Part shown: piece by piece, positions 27,801 through 38,031 of the stretch
Position numbering within the stretch: position 1 is the stretch's first letter
Layout of the letters: every line of letters begins with the position of its first letter
NCBI RefSeq assembly: GCF_029633865.1
Contig: NC_079216.1
Location: forward strand, 67,538,199 to 67,602,198
Direction: 5' to 3'
Source: Lampris incognitus
Lineage: Eukaryota; Chordata; Actinopteri; Lampriformes; Lampridae
DNA length: 64,000 nucleotides
Made by a program: the position numbers and the translations under genes
The notes under the pieces: model-generated
The model's database searches: none
What the model saw: the letters and a program-made list of their open reading frames with translations, nothing else
What the model was told of the DNA's origin: nothing

Positions 27801-29493
27801 CAGCAGCAACACTTACAAGAGCAGCAGGTACTAGAGAACCTCCAACAGCAGATTCAGGCTGAGCTGCTCCAGCCTCAGATCCACACCTCCACCCAACCTC
27901 AACAGCCTGTTTCCCTCTTGCAGCAGACTGAGGACCTGCTCAACATGCAGACCGGCTTCACACAGCAGCCTACATCTCACACCTCTCCCCCACAACAGCT
28001 CTTCCAGTCCCCACGGCCCCTGGCCGAAAACCAGAACTCGCAACAGCAGGTCCAAGCTGCCCTGCTCCAGAACACACTGACAGTTTTGACCAGTGGTAAT
28101 CTTAACCCAGAGCAGTCATCAGGATCTACCCTGTTCCTGTCCTCAAATCCACAGCCTCAACAGCAGCAGCAACAGCTGGCTTTCCTCTCCTCCATGGATA
28201 CATCTGCCAGTGAACCCCAGTCTGTTGCTATGTTCCAGAACCAGCCCCAGTCCCAGCTATCTCCAATGCAGCAGCAGACCACCCCCATGGACCAACAGCA
28301 GTCTCCACAGCAGAATCCACAGCAGCCACAGCAGCTTCCAATCAGCCAGCAGAGCTCACTATTTCAAAACATCCCTAGTCACACACAGGCTAACCCCCTC
28401 CCGCAGAGCCAGCTGGCCCAGCCACAGCAGACCAGTCTGCTGCTCTGCACTACAGATCTCAACCCCCAGGCTCTACCCCCAGCTCTACTATTCAGTACCC
28501 AGAGTCAAGGCCCTCCCCCTATGGGCAGCATTGGGGTTGGGATTCCCCAGCCAGAACCAGTAGAGCCCATGTCCTTCCAGGACCAGAGTTCTACAGGTGG
28601 CAGCTCTGCATCCCAAGAGCCCACACAACAGAGCCTTTTTCAGGAGCAACAGCCAATGCAGGTGGGCTCCAGCTCCAGTAGTGTCCCAAGAGGCCAACCA
28701 GTGGAGCTGTACCTTCCACAGTCCTCTCTGTCTGGCCTGCAAAATACCATGGGCTCACAAGAGCTGGGTACCCAGGCTACAGGCTCTGGTACAACCATCT
28801 TTGTAGTACAGGGTAGTGTGGGTGTGGTAGCCAGTCCAGGTCAGCAGCCTCCGGAGCAGCTTTTCCAGACGACAGTGAATGGGAGTGTGGCACCACAGGG
28901 ACAGCCTAACCTGTTTGTGTTTGGTATCCAGAATGGTGAGATGATTATGGGTTGTTACAGTATCTAAATAATCAGATAATGTTTACAGGAATTGGTTTAA
29001 TGTTTTCTAAGCTGTTCAAGAGCAATAGGACTTACAAATGCTGTTTGGCTGTTTCTTCATCTTTTTCCCCCCTTTTTGTCTATTCTCAGACTCGCCCCAG
29101 CTGCTCACTCCCTCCAGACCCACACTATCAGCCCAGAACCAGCCGCAGAACCCTGGCCACATGCAGGCAGTGGTCCAGACTGGGTCCCCAATGCAGGCCA
29201 ACATGCACAACAGCATGCAGAACACCCTGCAGACTAACCTTCAGGTGCAAATGCAGTCCAGTCTAGAGAGTGCCATGCAGAGCAACCTACAGAACGCGAT
29301 GCAGGCAAACACACAAACTCCACTGCAGTCCAGTTTACAGGCAGCCATAGAAACAAACCTGCCATCCCCAATGCAGACCAACCTACAGACATCAATCCAG
29401 AGCAGCTTACAGAATACATTGCAGGCATCTATGTCTGTTTCCTCCAATATGGAGAAGATTGAGGACTTGTTGGAAAGCTTACAGAAGCAGTGA
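11577..29493 (+). CDS. nfat5: NFAT5 (TonEBP), tonicity-responsive transcription factor
   Basis: Twelve coding exons join in frame: 11577-11649, 20258-20386, 22289-22922, 23192-23375, 23549-23739, 23868-24040, 25441-25575, 25807-25859, 25981-26113, 26531-26715, 26814-28935 and 29090-29493. The product is about 1471 aa; human NFAT5 is 1531. It starts [15 protein letters not shown], then [11 protein letters not shown], as in human. A basic stretch EVPRKSRKR (about residue 240) matches the nuclear localisation signal. The Rel-homology DNA-binding part (about 290-460) holds [20 protein letters not shown]. The IPT/TIG part (about 465-568) holds [15 protein letters not shown] and [16 protein letters not shown] Gln-rich activation region follows (about 830-980), then a 21-unit tetrapeptide repeat (about 1370-1453), and the conserved end [15 protein letters not shown]5 activates osmoprotective and immune genes as a dimer. 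Exon 11 is 2122 nt, the usual giant exon. Introns are rich in SINEs and Penelope fragments. Confidence 0.96.
11735..11900. promoter_or_regulatory. GCTAGC/GTTAGC-rich cluster, NFAT5 5' intron
   Basis: Within about 165 bp just after NFAT5 exon 1 there are many copies of GCTAGC, GCTAGCTAAC and CTTAGC words. Similar clusters lie in the first introns of PSMD7 (about 55200-55400) and DYNLRB2 (about 55855-55895). They may be promoter-associated elements; no factor can be named from the sequence. Confidence 0.4.
12995..13128 (+). repeat. fish retroposon tail in NFAT5 intron 1
   Basis: Contains GCAGCCTCCGCCATCAGTGT, a (TG)n run, then CACTTTGAGTGGTCAGAAGA and GTGCTATATAGATGCAGTCC. This is a recurrent 3' end in fish genomes. 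Only the tail is present and no coding remnant is visible. Confidence 0.55.
14030..14455 (+). mobile_element. Penelope-like fragment, left part of interrupted copy
   Basis: Contains a short GIY-YIG 3' remnant near 14210-14240 followed by a G run, then the arm sequence through GCCATTGAAACTCTAGTT and CCTATTTGCATATGAAACCG to GAGACTGAAGAGGTCACTTA. The element resumes at 15773-15832 after about 1.3 kb of inserted repeat and SINE DNA. Confidence 0.6.
14523..14965 (+). mobile_element. SINE type A, (GGAT)n-tail subtype
   Basis: Head CGGTACGGTGGCACAGTGGT and B-box-like GGTTCGAGCCCC indicate tRNA ancestry. The body GTGTGGAGTTTGCATGTTCT is followed by a long (GT)n microsatellite (about 14749-14810). 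The 3' module reads GGATAGGCTCCGGCATCCCC, then GGATAAGCGGTTGGGATAAT and a (GGAT)n tail. This tail differs from that of the copies at 3252, 17618 and 19042. Confidence 0.75.
15093..15539 (+). mobile_element. SINE type B with 13-bp target duplication
   Basis: A tRNA-like head (CATGTGGCGCAGCGGTCTGT, then GGTTCGAATCCCCGTG as B box) leads into GTCGGGCGCCCCTACAGACA and a body shared with 40641-41016 and 53318-53763. The flanks AATAGGAGGTGAT (15080-15092) and AATAAGAGGTGAT (15540-15552) are a target-site duplication with one difference. Confidence 0.8.
15773..15832 (+). mobile_element. Penelope-like terminus, right part of interrupted copy
   Basis: Reads GATGAAACGTTTTCTCTCAG and GTGTCCAGATGAAC, the terminus that completes the copy at 14030-14455. 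An (AT)n microsatellite (about 15835-15880) follows directly. Confidence 0.6.
16026..16253. mobile_element. PIF/Harbinger-type MITE, 228 bp
   Basis: Terminal inverted repeats are TGCCTCTTTTCCACTACATG on the left and the imperfect complement of CATGTAGTGGAAAAGGGGCT on the right. It is flanked by TAA on both sides (16023-16025 and 16254-16256). A 3-bp TWA duplication is the signature of PIF/Harbinger. The interrupted Penelope sequence resumes exactly across the site. It has no coding capacity. Confidence 0.75.
16741..17115. repeat. 35-bp minisatellite, about 10-11 copies
   Basis: The unit is TGTATTGTTTATAAGGGTGG followed by GGTACCTGCAGTCAC, with occasional 36-bp units carrying one extra G. Unit number differs from the one or two copies seen in the arms of other Penelope fragments, so this is a local expansion. 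Confidence 0.95.
17618..17945 (+). mobile_element. SINE type A, short-tail subtype
   Basis: Head GGTGCTGGGTGGTGCAGTGG and GGTTCGAACCC B box, body GTGTGGAGTTTGCATGTTCT, then a tail with GGAGTTGATCCCTGGGTGCT and ACAGCTAGGATGGGTTAAAT. An A-rich run (about 17977-17995) separates it from an oppositely oriented copy at 18000-18368. Confidence 0.75.
18000..18368 (-). mobile_element. SINE type A, (GGAT)n-tail subtype, inverted
   Basis: Read on the minus strand it runs from a tRNA-like head ending at GGTTCGAGCCCCGGGGTAG, through the shared body, to GGATAATGGATGGATGG. It is in the opposite orientation to the copy at 17618-17945, forming an inverted pair. Confidence 0.75.
19042..19375 (+). mobile_element. 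SINE type A, short-tail subtype
   Basis: Head TGGCAGCACGGTGGCCCAGT, body GTGTGGAGTTTGCATGTTCT, and the tail CTGGAGTTGGTCCCCGGGTG ending in GATAAATTTAATTTGTATG. It lies in NFAT5 intron 1. Confidence 0.75.
20470..20635. repeat. 51-bp tandem repeat, three copies, NFAT5 intron 2
   Basis: Three near-identical units, each with GGGTTAAATTAGCCTTGCAT, CAATGCCTAGGGGCAACTTA and ACCCTTTTACA. Each unit starts GGGTTAA and ends TTAACCC, so single units can fold back. It begins about 85 bp after exon 2. Confidence 0.85.
23060..23145 (+). mobile_element. SINE type A tail fragment
   Basis: Contains CAATGACTGCTGAGATAGGC, GCAGGATAAACAGCTTGGAT and a short (GGAT) tail. Only the 3' module is present. It is in NFAT5 intron 3, about 45 bp before exon 4. 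Confidence 0.6.
24581..24905 (+). mobile_element. SINE type A, 5'-truncated, with target duplication
   Basis: Begins inside the head at GGTCGCCTCACAGCAAGAAA, keeps the GGTTCGAACCCCGGGG B box, and ends in the (GGAT)n module. The 16-bp word TGGATGATCAAGTAGC flanks it at 24565-24580 and 24906-24921, although part of the right copy overlaps the GGAT tail. It is in NFAT5 intron 6. Confidence 0.75.
25671..25745 (-). mobile_element. RTE-like LINE, severely 5'-truncated copy
   Basis: Only about 45 bp of the RTE 3' end (GGTCGCCACAGCGGATCATC) remains, next to (CTA)n at 25671-25698. Orientation matches the copy at 5343-7640. It is in NFAT5 intron 7. A (TTA)n run follows at about 25757-25780. Confidence 0.75.
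27400..27890 (+). repeat. nfat5: NFAT5 Gln-rich region with internal protein repeat
   Basis: CAG/CAA-rich coding DNA within exon 11. Runs of Gln are punctuated by the motif LxN(L/M)Q, for example [36 protein letters not shown] and VLENLQ, roughly every 20-30 residues. Human NFAT5 is Gln-rich in the same half of the protein but not with this regular spacing as I recall it. Confidence 0.8.
29185..29436 (+). repeat. nfat5: 12-bp/tetrapeptide repeat in NFAT5 last exon, 21 units
   Basis: Twenty-one in-frame units of four residues follow the pattern x-x-(L/M/I)-Q. The first are [32 protein letters not shown], and the last are [16 protein letters not shown]. The 12-bp DNA units have diverged at the first two codons while the hydrophobic and Gln positions are kept. 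The conserved NFAT5 C-terminal end follows directly. Confidence 0.95.
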
Positions 29494-32400
29494 TGATTAC
29501 TAGGACCAGACAACCACTCTGGAGAGTGAGTCACACGTATCATGGAGTTTCACATCCTGTCAAGTGGTGTCCTCTGCCAATACCACAGTCCCATAGAAAA
29601 AGAAAAATATTTGAACAATCAAATGCCCTTTTACCCAGAACTCACACTGAGCTCACGTAACTCCTGATTTAGTCTATAATTGTTGTTGATTATAGCCTTC
29701 TTACAGCCTTCTTTTCATCAAAATGATGAATCTTCCATTGTTGTTACGCCTCTCGCAGGATCAGAGAGGCCTGTAACTGCTTCAAACATCAGTCTCGTAA
29801 ACGCACTGCTTGTTTCCAGTGTGTTTTGTCATGTGAGCCCAAGAGGCGACCAGTGAAGCGCCGATGCGTAAAGGTAAGGAGGAGGGACTGAAGAGTGGTG
29901 AGGTGTGTCGGCTGGAGCCAGAGGGAGGAAAACTTAGATGAGATGCAAATGAGATTGTTCAGCTGAGGAGCAGAGAGGGTGGGGTGGGATTGGGTGGAGA
30001 GGTGTTGGACGTCAGATCGCATATGCACAGAGAAAGGATGCGGTTGACGTTGTGTCAGATGTCGGATGTAGTGAACTGTGGGACTCGGCCTCATGTTGTG
30101 GCACTCCTCAGTGTTTTGTTATTGTTATTGTCGGCCTCTGGGTTTACAGAAGTGTGTGAGAAATGTATGAGAAGCTTTCAGCCGTGTAATGAGTATCTTT
30201 TCTTTGTCTTTTGTTTTTTTAAGGAGTTGGTAACCTTTACCAGTTAAACATGAATAGAAAGAAACTTTCCGCAACTGAAAAAAAAAATGAAGCGTTGTGT
30301 GGTTTTATAAATATTTTATCTTAAGCACTTTATAACCTCTTTTGTGTAACCAGCTAATTCTTATATCCATCCACAACTCTCTCTTGTCCCGGATGATTTG
30401 TATTTGGAAACCTCCATTTTAAAACGAGAAAAAAAAAAGAAGTCATTCAAAGCATTTGTCTTTGTAAGAGTCGATGTTTCGTTTTTTTTCTTCCTCGTGT
30501 CACGATGTTTTATTTGTAGGGTTGTAGATAACTTTGTATAGAATGTCTGTTCACTGTTGAACTCTCTCGTGACTTCATCCTCAGTGGTCCAGTCAAGTCT
30601 GTCGAGAACCATTCCCCCAAAACTCAGATTGACATTTTTCAGAGCGTCGGCCCGACGAGGCAAGAACGGTTTTGTTTTTGTTTTTCCACGCAAACTGACA
30701 AGACGTTGAACATATTGATGAACTGGGCTGTGTCTCAGTGAAGGAATTGCCATTTGTCCTTATTACTGTACTGTCGTCATTTCACACACGTTTCCACCTT
30801 GCGTTGTTTCAGGTGTTTGTTTTCAGTCTCGCCGTTGGTAGTGTGCAGGCCGGCGCCGTGCAGCGTTGCATCTCGTACCTGTCCTTTTGTGTTGCTCACC
30901 GGTAAATAATGTGTTGCAGAGCGGTCGCCACGTTGGTTGTATCCACGGTGCTACGTGCAGGAGTGGCGGTGTGAAGCCACACAGTTTATACTCATATCTA
31001 CTGTACCGACCGTCTGTGGCTCGGGGGTCTCCGGGGGGCTGCTGTGGCAGGGTCAGTGTTGAGGGCACCCGGGCAAACCAAAGCTCCTGTTTGTCTCGTG
31101 TCATATTTGTTCTATCAAAAGGCCCCTATAATGTTTACTTGTTTGTACTTATTTACTCGTTTAAGTTATGCAGCTTTCATTAAAAGTAATTCAGTGTTTT
31201 TTGTTTTTTTTTTGTAGTACAGAAACTAGAAGTGAAGAAGACATGTAAAGGTACTTGTAGGTTTTGTAGAACAGTTGACCTTGCAGTAACATTTTCATAA
31301 AATCAACGCTCGTCGTGCATCTGACCTGTTGACGTACTACGTTTTGGGTGTAAAATAACACTGCTGTACTTCACATATCTGGAACAGTTTGACACGGCAC
31401 ACCAGTGGTTCTCAGAACTCATTGTATATTGGGAAGTAATTGCTCAAGGTAATGTATTTGTTTACATTTTCATACTCACAACATTGTCCTGCATATGTCA
31501 AGTGATCCATTTTGAATTATCAGATATTTTTAAAAATTTCATACCCATGAATTGAATAGTAGCAGAGTATTTTTATAAGACTGAGTATTTTGCTTTATGC
31601 CCGTGGCACAGAATATATTTGTTGATATATTTGCCAGAAATCTGATGCATAGAGGAAGTGTTGAGTGTGTGAATGCAAGTAGCATAACAGATGGGATTCA
31701 AGCAAATATATTAGAATATTATTCTATCACTGATCTTTACTCCACAACTCCCTGGCCTGCGTGTCACAACAAGGCAAAGGCTGTTTTTCATCGAAACTCC
31801 TCTGACATGCGATTTAACATAGCGCGCATGTCAGGCATCCATTAACGGTAGATCAGCTCCTCAGAGCGCAGGCGAGGTGTTTCCAAGCATTCCATTCTAC
31901 TTGGGAGTCGGTCGGGGGGTTTAAGAGGAGCACATGACGTTGCAGAAAGTGGAGCAGTAATGCCTCTTAAAGCCATACCAACACACAGCCAACCTGCAAC
32001 CTGGGACTCACTTTCATGAATGTAATTTTACCTCATGGTGTGCAAAAAAACCTCGCTCTACATCTAACATCGGACCAATTACACGTTTTTGTTTTTTTTC
32101 TGACGGGGGGGGGGGGGGATAATTCGTTCATTGTCCAGTTGTGAGATTGTTCGTTCTGTGTTCAGGTCTGTTTCCATGTTTCCCAACTCGGTCACATTGA
32201 GCGAGCTACATCGCTCAGCCGGACTCTTCGAGCAGCCGCCTGCATCTGAAAACCACAATGTGAAAAGTTCCTTTATAGATGGCGATGATAGCACTTTTTT
32301 TTTCCTTCAGTCATGTGACTATCCATGTGTGAAATATACTGCAGGGGGTATCTTAAGTTTCAGATGTGATGCTTTTAACAGAACTTTGTGTGCCTTGACA

Positions 32401-33130
32401 ACTAAACAGTTACTCTGTTGTGTTTACCGTGTCCCGGTCCTGTCATTACCAACTGCCTCCCAGTCCTTTCAGGCCCATTTCCTGTTGTTGGACGTTTGTT
32501 TTTTGTTTTTCTTCCCATAACCCAAGCATCCAGACACCAACCTTTTATTTCAGATCTCTCCTTCCATCGTCATCGCAAAATATCTTTTGGATTACTTTCA
32601 ACATAGAACTGCTGTGCAGCTTAACATATTGTTAACTTTGTCGTGTTTTTTTGTTTTAACCCGTTTTTTCTTGCCTCTTGAGATTTGTGTGTGTGAGTTT
32701 TAAAGGGACGAGACAGTAGAGATTGTTGTTTCATGGAGGGTTTCTTGTGACGTGCTTGTCAACATAACTCTTGTTGCTGTGAAATGCTCGACTCGAGGTC
32801 AGAAGGAAGCGACCATGACAAAGTAAAACGTAGTTGCCAATAGTGTGAGCTCTATCTTGCGTGTAAACCGGTTCGCTCACATTTCCTAGTTCGCTTCTAT
32901 TTCACCTTCTCCCAACAGTTCCGTTTTCTCTCTTCTGTGTAGCTTCTGCTTTTAGTATTTTAGCCTTAAGACCCTGCAGTAGGGATAAAGGTCAACCCGT
33001 GTGTTATCATACATCTGAACTACTATTAACTTGTACTTTGCCTTTGTCTGAACATTTGTACTCTCTTCTGTTTATCTGTAATCCTGCTGCTACATCAGTT
33101 GAATTAATAAAGATTTAAGTGGTCTCTGCC
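29494..33130 (+). other. nfat5: NFAT5 3' UTR (long)
   Basis: No further coding exon could be supported. The stretch is T-rich with many stops in all frames and ends near AATAAA at 33106-33111. Mammalian NFAT5 is known for a very long 3' UTR, so assignment to NFAT5 is reasonable but not proven by transcripts. It contains a G run at about 32105-32119. Confidence 0.65.
33106..33111 (+). terminator. nfat5: polyadenylation signal AATAAA, probable NFAT5 end
   Basis: AATAAA within GAATTAATAAAGATTTAAG, followed by a TG-rich segment (GTGGTCTCTGCC). It is the last good signal before the repeat block at 33234. Confidence 0.55.
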
Positions 33131-33233
33131 TCGTTTCTGTTCTCCCCCATGTGGTGCAGCGACGCACAAGTTCACTTTGACGGGCTGGAAGTACTGATTA
33201 CATGAAGAAATACTTTTAGAAGCAGAAAAGGTC

Positions 33234-33697
33234 TTGGTAACACTTTAGTATGGGGAACATAAAAAGCTTAATTACTAGTGAATTAGTAATGATCAAGATG
33301 TCACTTTAGTATGGGGAACATATGCTAAGTAACAAAAATTTAATGTACAGTAATTTAACACTATGAACACTTGTAGTTTTGTGTGTTGTTATGTAAGAAC
33401 AAAGCATACTCATTAAGTGTTAGTAAGGGAGAATAACTCTTCTTGTGGTACTACCACCTTATAAAGTCCATACTAAGCAAAGCATATTGAGATGGTACTA
33501 CTAATAAGCAATACTTCTGAGGTTATAGAGGGAAAACTCATAGTTAATGGCTTACTGGTTGTATAATAAGGCCATGCAGAATAAGGCATTAATGAGTACG
33601 TAATGATGACCAATTAAGAGCCAATATGTTGCTAATTTGCATGCTAATAAGCACCTAATTAATGGTGACTACGTTCCCCATACTAAAGTGTTACCAA
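33234..33697. mobile_element. MITE-like element with 25-bp perfect inverted repeats
   Basis: The first 25 bp (33234-33258, TTGGTAACACTTTAGTATGG...) and the last 25 bp (33673-33697) are exact reverse complements. The flanks share AGGTCT, a possible short target duplication. Part of the left arm is repeated at 33302-33322. There is no coding capacity. The superfamily is not settled. Confidence 0.75.
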
Positions 33698-33750
33698 GGT
33701 CTTGTATTATCACCAAGACTTTTCAGTAACCACTTACTGAAACATGCAAT

Positions 33751-34459
33751 TTGGTAACACTTAGTTTAAGTATTAGTAACTACTGAAGACTTAACCAACA
33801 ACTAGTAACTACCTGAATTAACCATGAATTGCAGTATTAAGTATTTATAAACCATCTATTAACACACTAACCATTGGTGCTTGCTTTACAAATGCTTTAC
33901 AAATAATGAATTCAGTAGTTGCTAATACTTAACTAATGCTTCATAGTGTGTAGTTATTCTAAAGTACCTGAATTAATCATGAATTGCAGTATTAAGTATT
34001 TATAAAACATCTATTACCACACTAACATTGGCACGTCTTGCTTTACAGATGCTTTACAAATGATGAATTTAGTAGTTACTAATACTTAACTAGTGCTTCA
34101 TAGTGTGTAGTTATTCTAAAGTACCTGAATTAATCAGGAATTGCAGTAATAAGTATTTATAAAACATCTCTTAACACACTAACCATTGGTGTTTGCTTTA
34201 CACATTTTTTACAAATGCTTTACAAATTATGAATCAGTAGTTGCTAATAACTAATGATTCATAGTGTGTAGTTATTCTATAAAGTACTTGAATTAATCGT
34301 GAATTGCAGTATTAAGTATTTATAAAACATCTCTTAACACACTAACATTGGCGCATGTCTTGCTTTACAGAAACTTTACAAATGATGAATTCAGTAGCTA
34401 CTAACACTTAACTAATGCTTCATAGTGTGTAGTTATTCTAAAGTGTTGTCTGCCATTTT
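33751..34459. repeat. 157-bp tandem repeat block, about four copies
   Basis: Units begin near 33811, 33966, 34123 and 34286 with ACCTGAATTAA (or ACTTG) and share ATGAATTGCAGTATTAAGTA, ACACACTAAC, TTGCTTTACA and CTTCATAGTGTGTAGTTATT. The block starts with GGTAACACTTAG and ends with CTAAAGTGTTG, an imperfect inverted pair related to the adjacent MITE. It may be a second element of that family with an internal satellite. Confidence 0.8.
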
Positions 34460-34505
34460 TACACTGTTGCAGTGGCAGGCTGATTGTCGGACAACACGTG
34501 GCCAG

Positions 34506-36727
<2,222 letters not shown>

Positions 36728-36904
36728 GACGTAATCGAAAGACGGGAAGCATAAAGTTGGACCGAACTATTAGAACTGTACGAACCGTCACCTGAGTAAC
36801 GGGCTTCCCGCAATGGTGGACACGTCAACTTCCGTGTCTCTGAAACAGGCGGAAGTGGGAAGTGTCGTACTCCACCTTGTGGGGATTTTGGAGTATTGCA
36901 ACAA

Positions 36905-37480
36905 CGTTTATGAGTTTAAATACTTGGGGTCAACTGTCCAACGTAACGGGGAGTGCGGGAGAGAGGTGAAGAAGAGGGTGCAGGCAGGGTGGAGTGGGTG
37001 GAGAAGAGTGTCAGGAGTGATTTGTGACAGAAGGGGACCAGCAAGAGTTAAAGGGAAGGTTTACAAGATGGTAGTGAGACCAGCTATGTTGTATGGTGTG
37101 GAGACTCAGGTTGGGCAGTTTGGAGACAAAGCAAGAGAGACAAGATGGAGATGGTTTGGACATGTGTGGAGGAGAGATGCTGGGTATACTGGGAGAAGGA
37201 TGCTGAATATGGAGCTGCCAGGGAAGAGGAGAAGAGGAAGGCCAAAGAGGAGGTTTATGGATGTGGTGAGGGAGGACATGCAGGTGGCTGGTGGGACAGA
37301 GGAAGATGCAGAGGACAGGAAGAGATGGAAACGGATGATCTGCTGTGGCGCCCCCTAACGGGAGCAGCTGGAAGTAGTAGTAGTAGTAGTAGTAGTAGTA
37401 CTAGTAGTAGCAGTAGTAGTACTAGTAGTAGTAGCAGTAGTAGTACTAGTAGCAGTAGTAGTAGTAGTAGTAGTAGTAGC
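36905..37480 (+). mobile_element. RTE-like LINE, 5'-truncated copy with (TAG)n tail
   Basis: Encodes YEFKYLGSTVQRNGECGREV, KKRVQAGWSGWRRVSGVICD and RRDAGYTGRRMLNMELPGKR, the C-terminal region of the RTE ORF. The frame is open to the tail but lacks part of the region present in the 58805 copy. The tail is about 100 bp of (TAG)n with AGC and TAC variants (37376-37480). It starts about 180 bp upstream of the NUDT7 start codon, in the opposite direction. Confidence 0.85.
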
Positions 37481-38031
37481 AACAAAGAAATCAGAGTCGC
37501 CAGTTGTAGTATTCAATTGTTTATATCGCTGTAAACAAGTAGGTAGTTGCCGGAAGAAAAAAAACATGAAATATTAGGAAACAAGAATATTCTTCATTAC
37601 ATCACAGGTCAGCCATTGCACAGTATGAGGAGGTAAAACAATACGACGGTTCAAGGCTACTTAATGACTGACAGTTCATGGAACATAAAGTTACAATGCA
37701 GTAGCCTGAGACTCCTGGGATGAAAAGACGGCGAACAAAACGTTGATAAATATTATGTTTACAATACTCAAGATAAAACCGTCATTTACAGGTCAGAGCC
37801 TCCACGCGCGCACACGTAAATAAATCTAAAATAGGGCAACATACCTATCATGTAGTACATTACATATCCCCCATAGGGAAAATAAATAATTTGCAACCCA
37901 AGAGTTCTTTTGTGAATTCTTCATGTAAAAAAAAACAAGAATAATGAGGAAAACTCAAAACATAAAAGAACTAGGGAGCTTTATCACAGTGGTACTAGTC
38001 TTCATCATCCATTCCCGTTTCAGAGCTCAGC

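Noticed and set aside
29750-29880. Cys/Arg-rich frame with a splice-like AG and GT beside it, in the NFAT5 3' UTR
   Set aside because: The protein piece is not recognised, the NFAT5 stop codon and conserved C-terminus precede it, and no partner exon was found.
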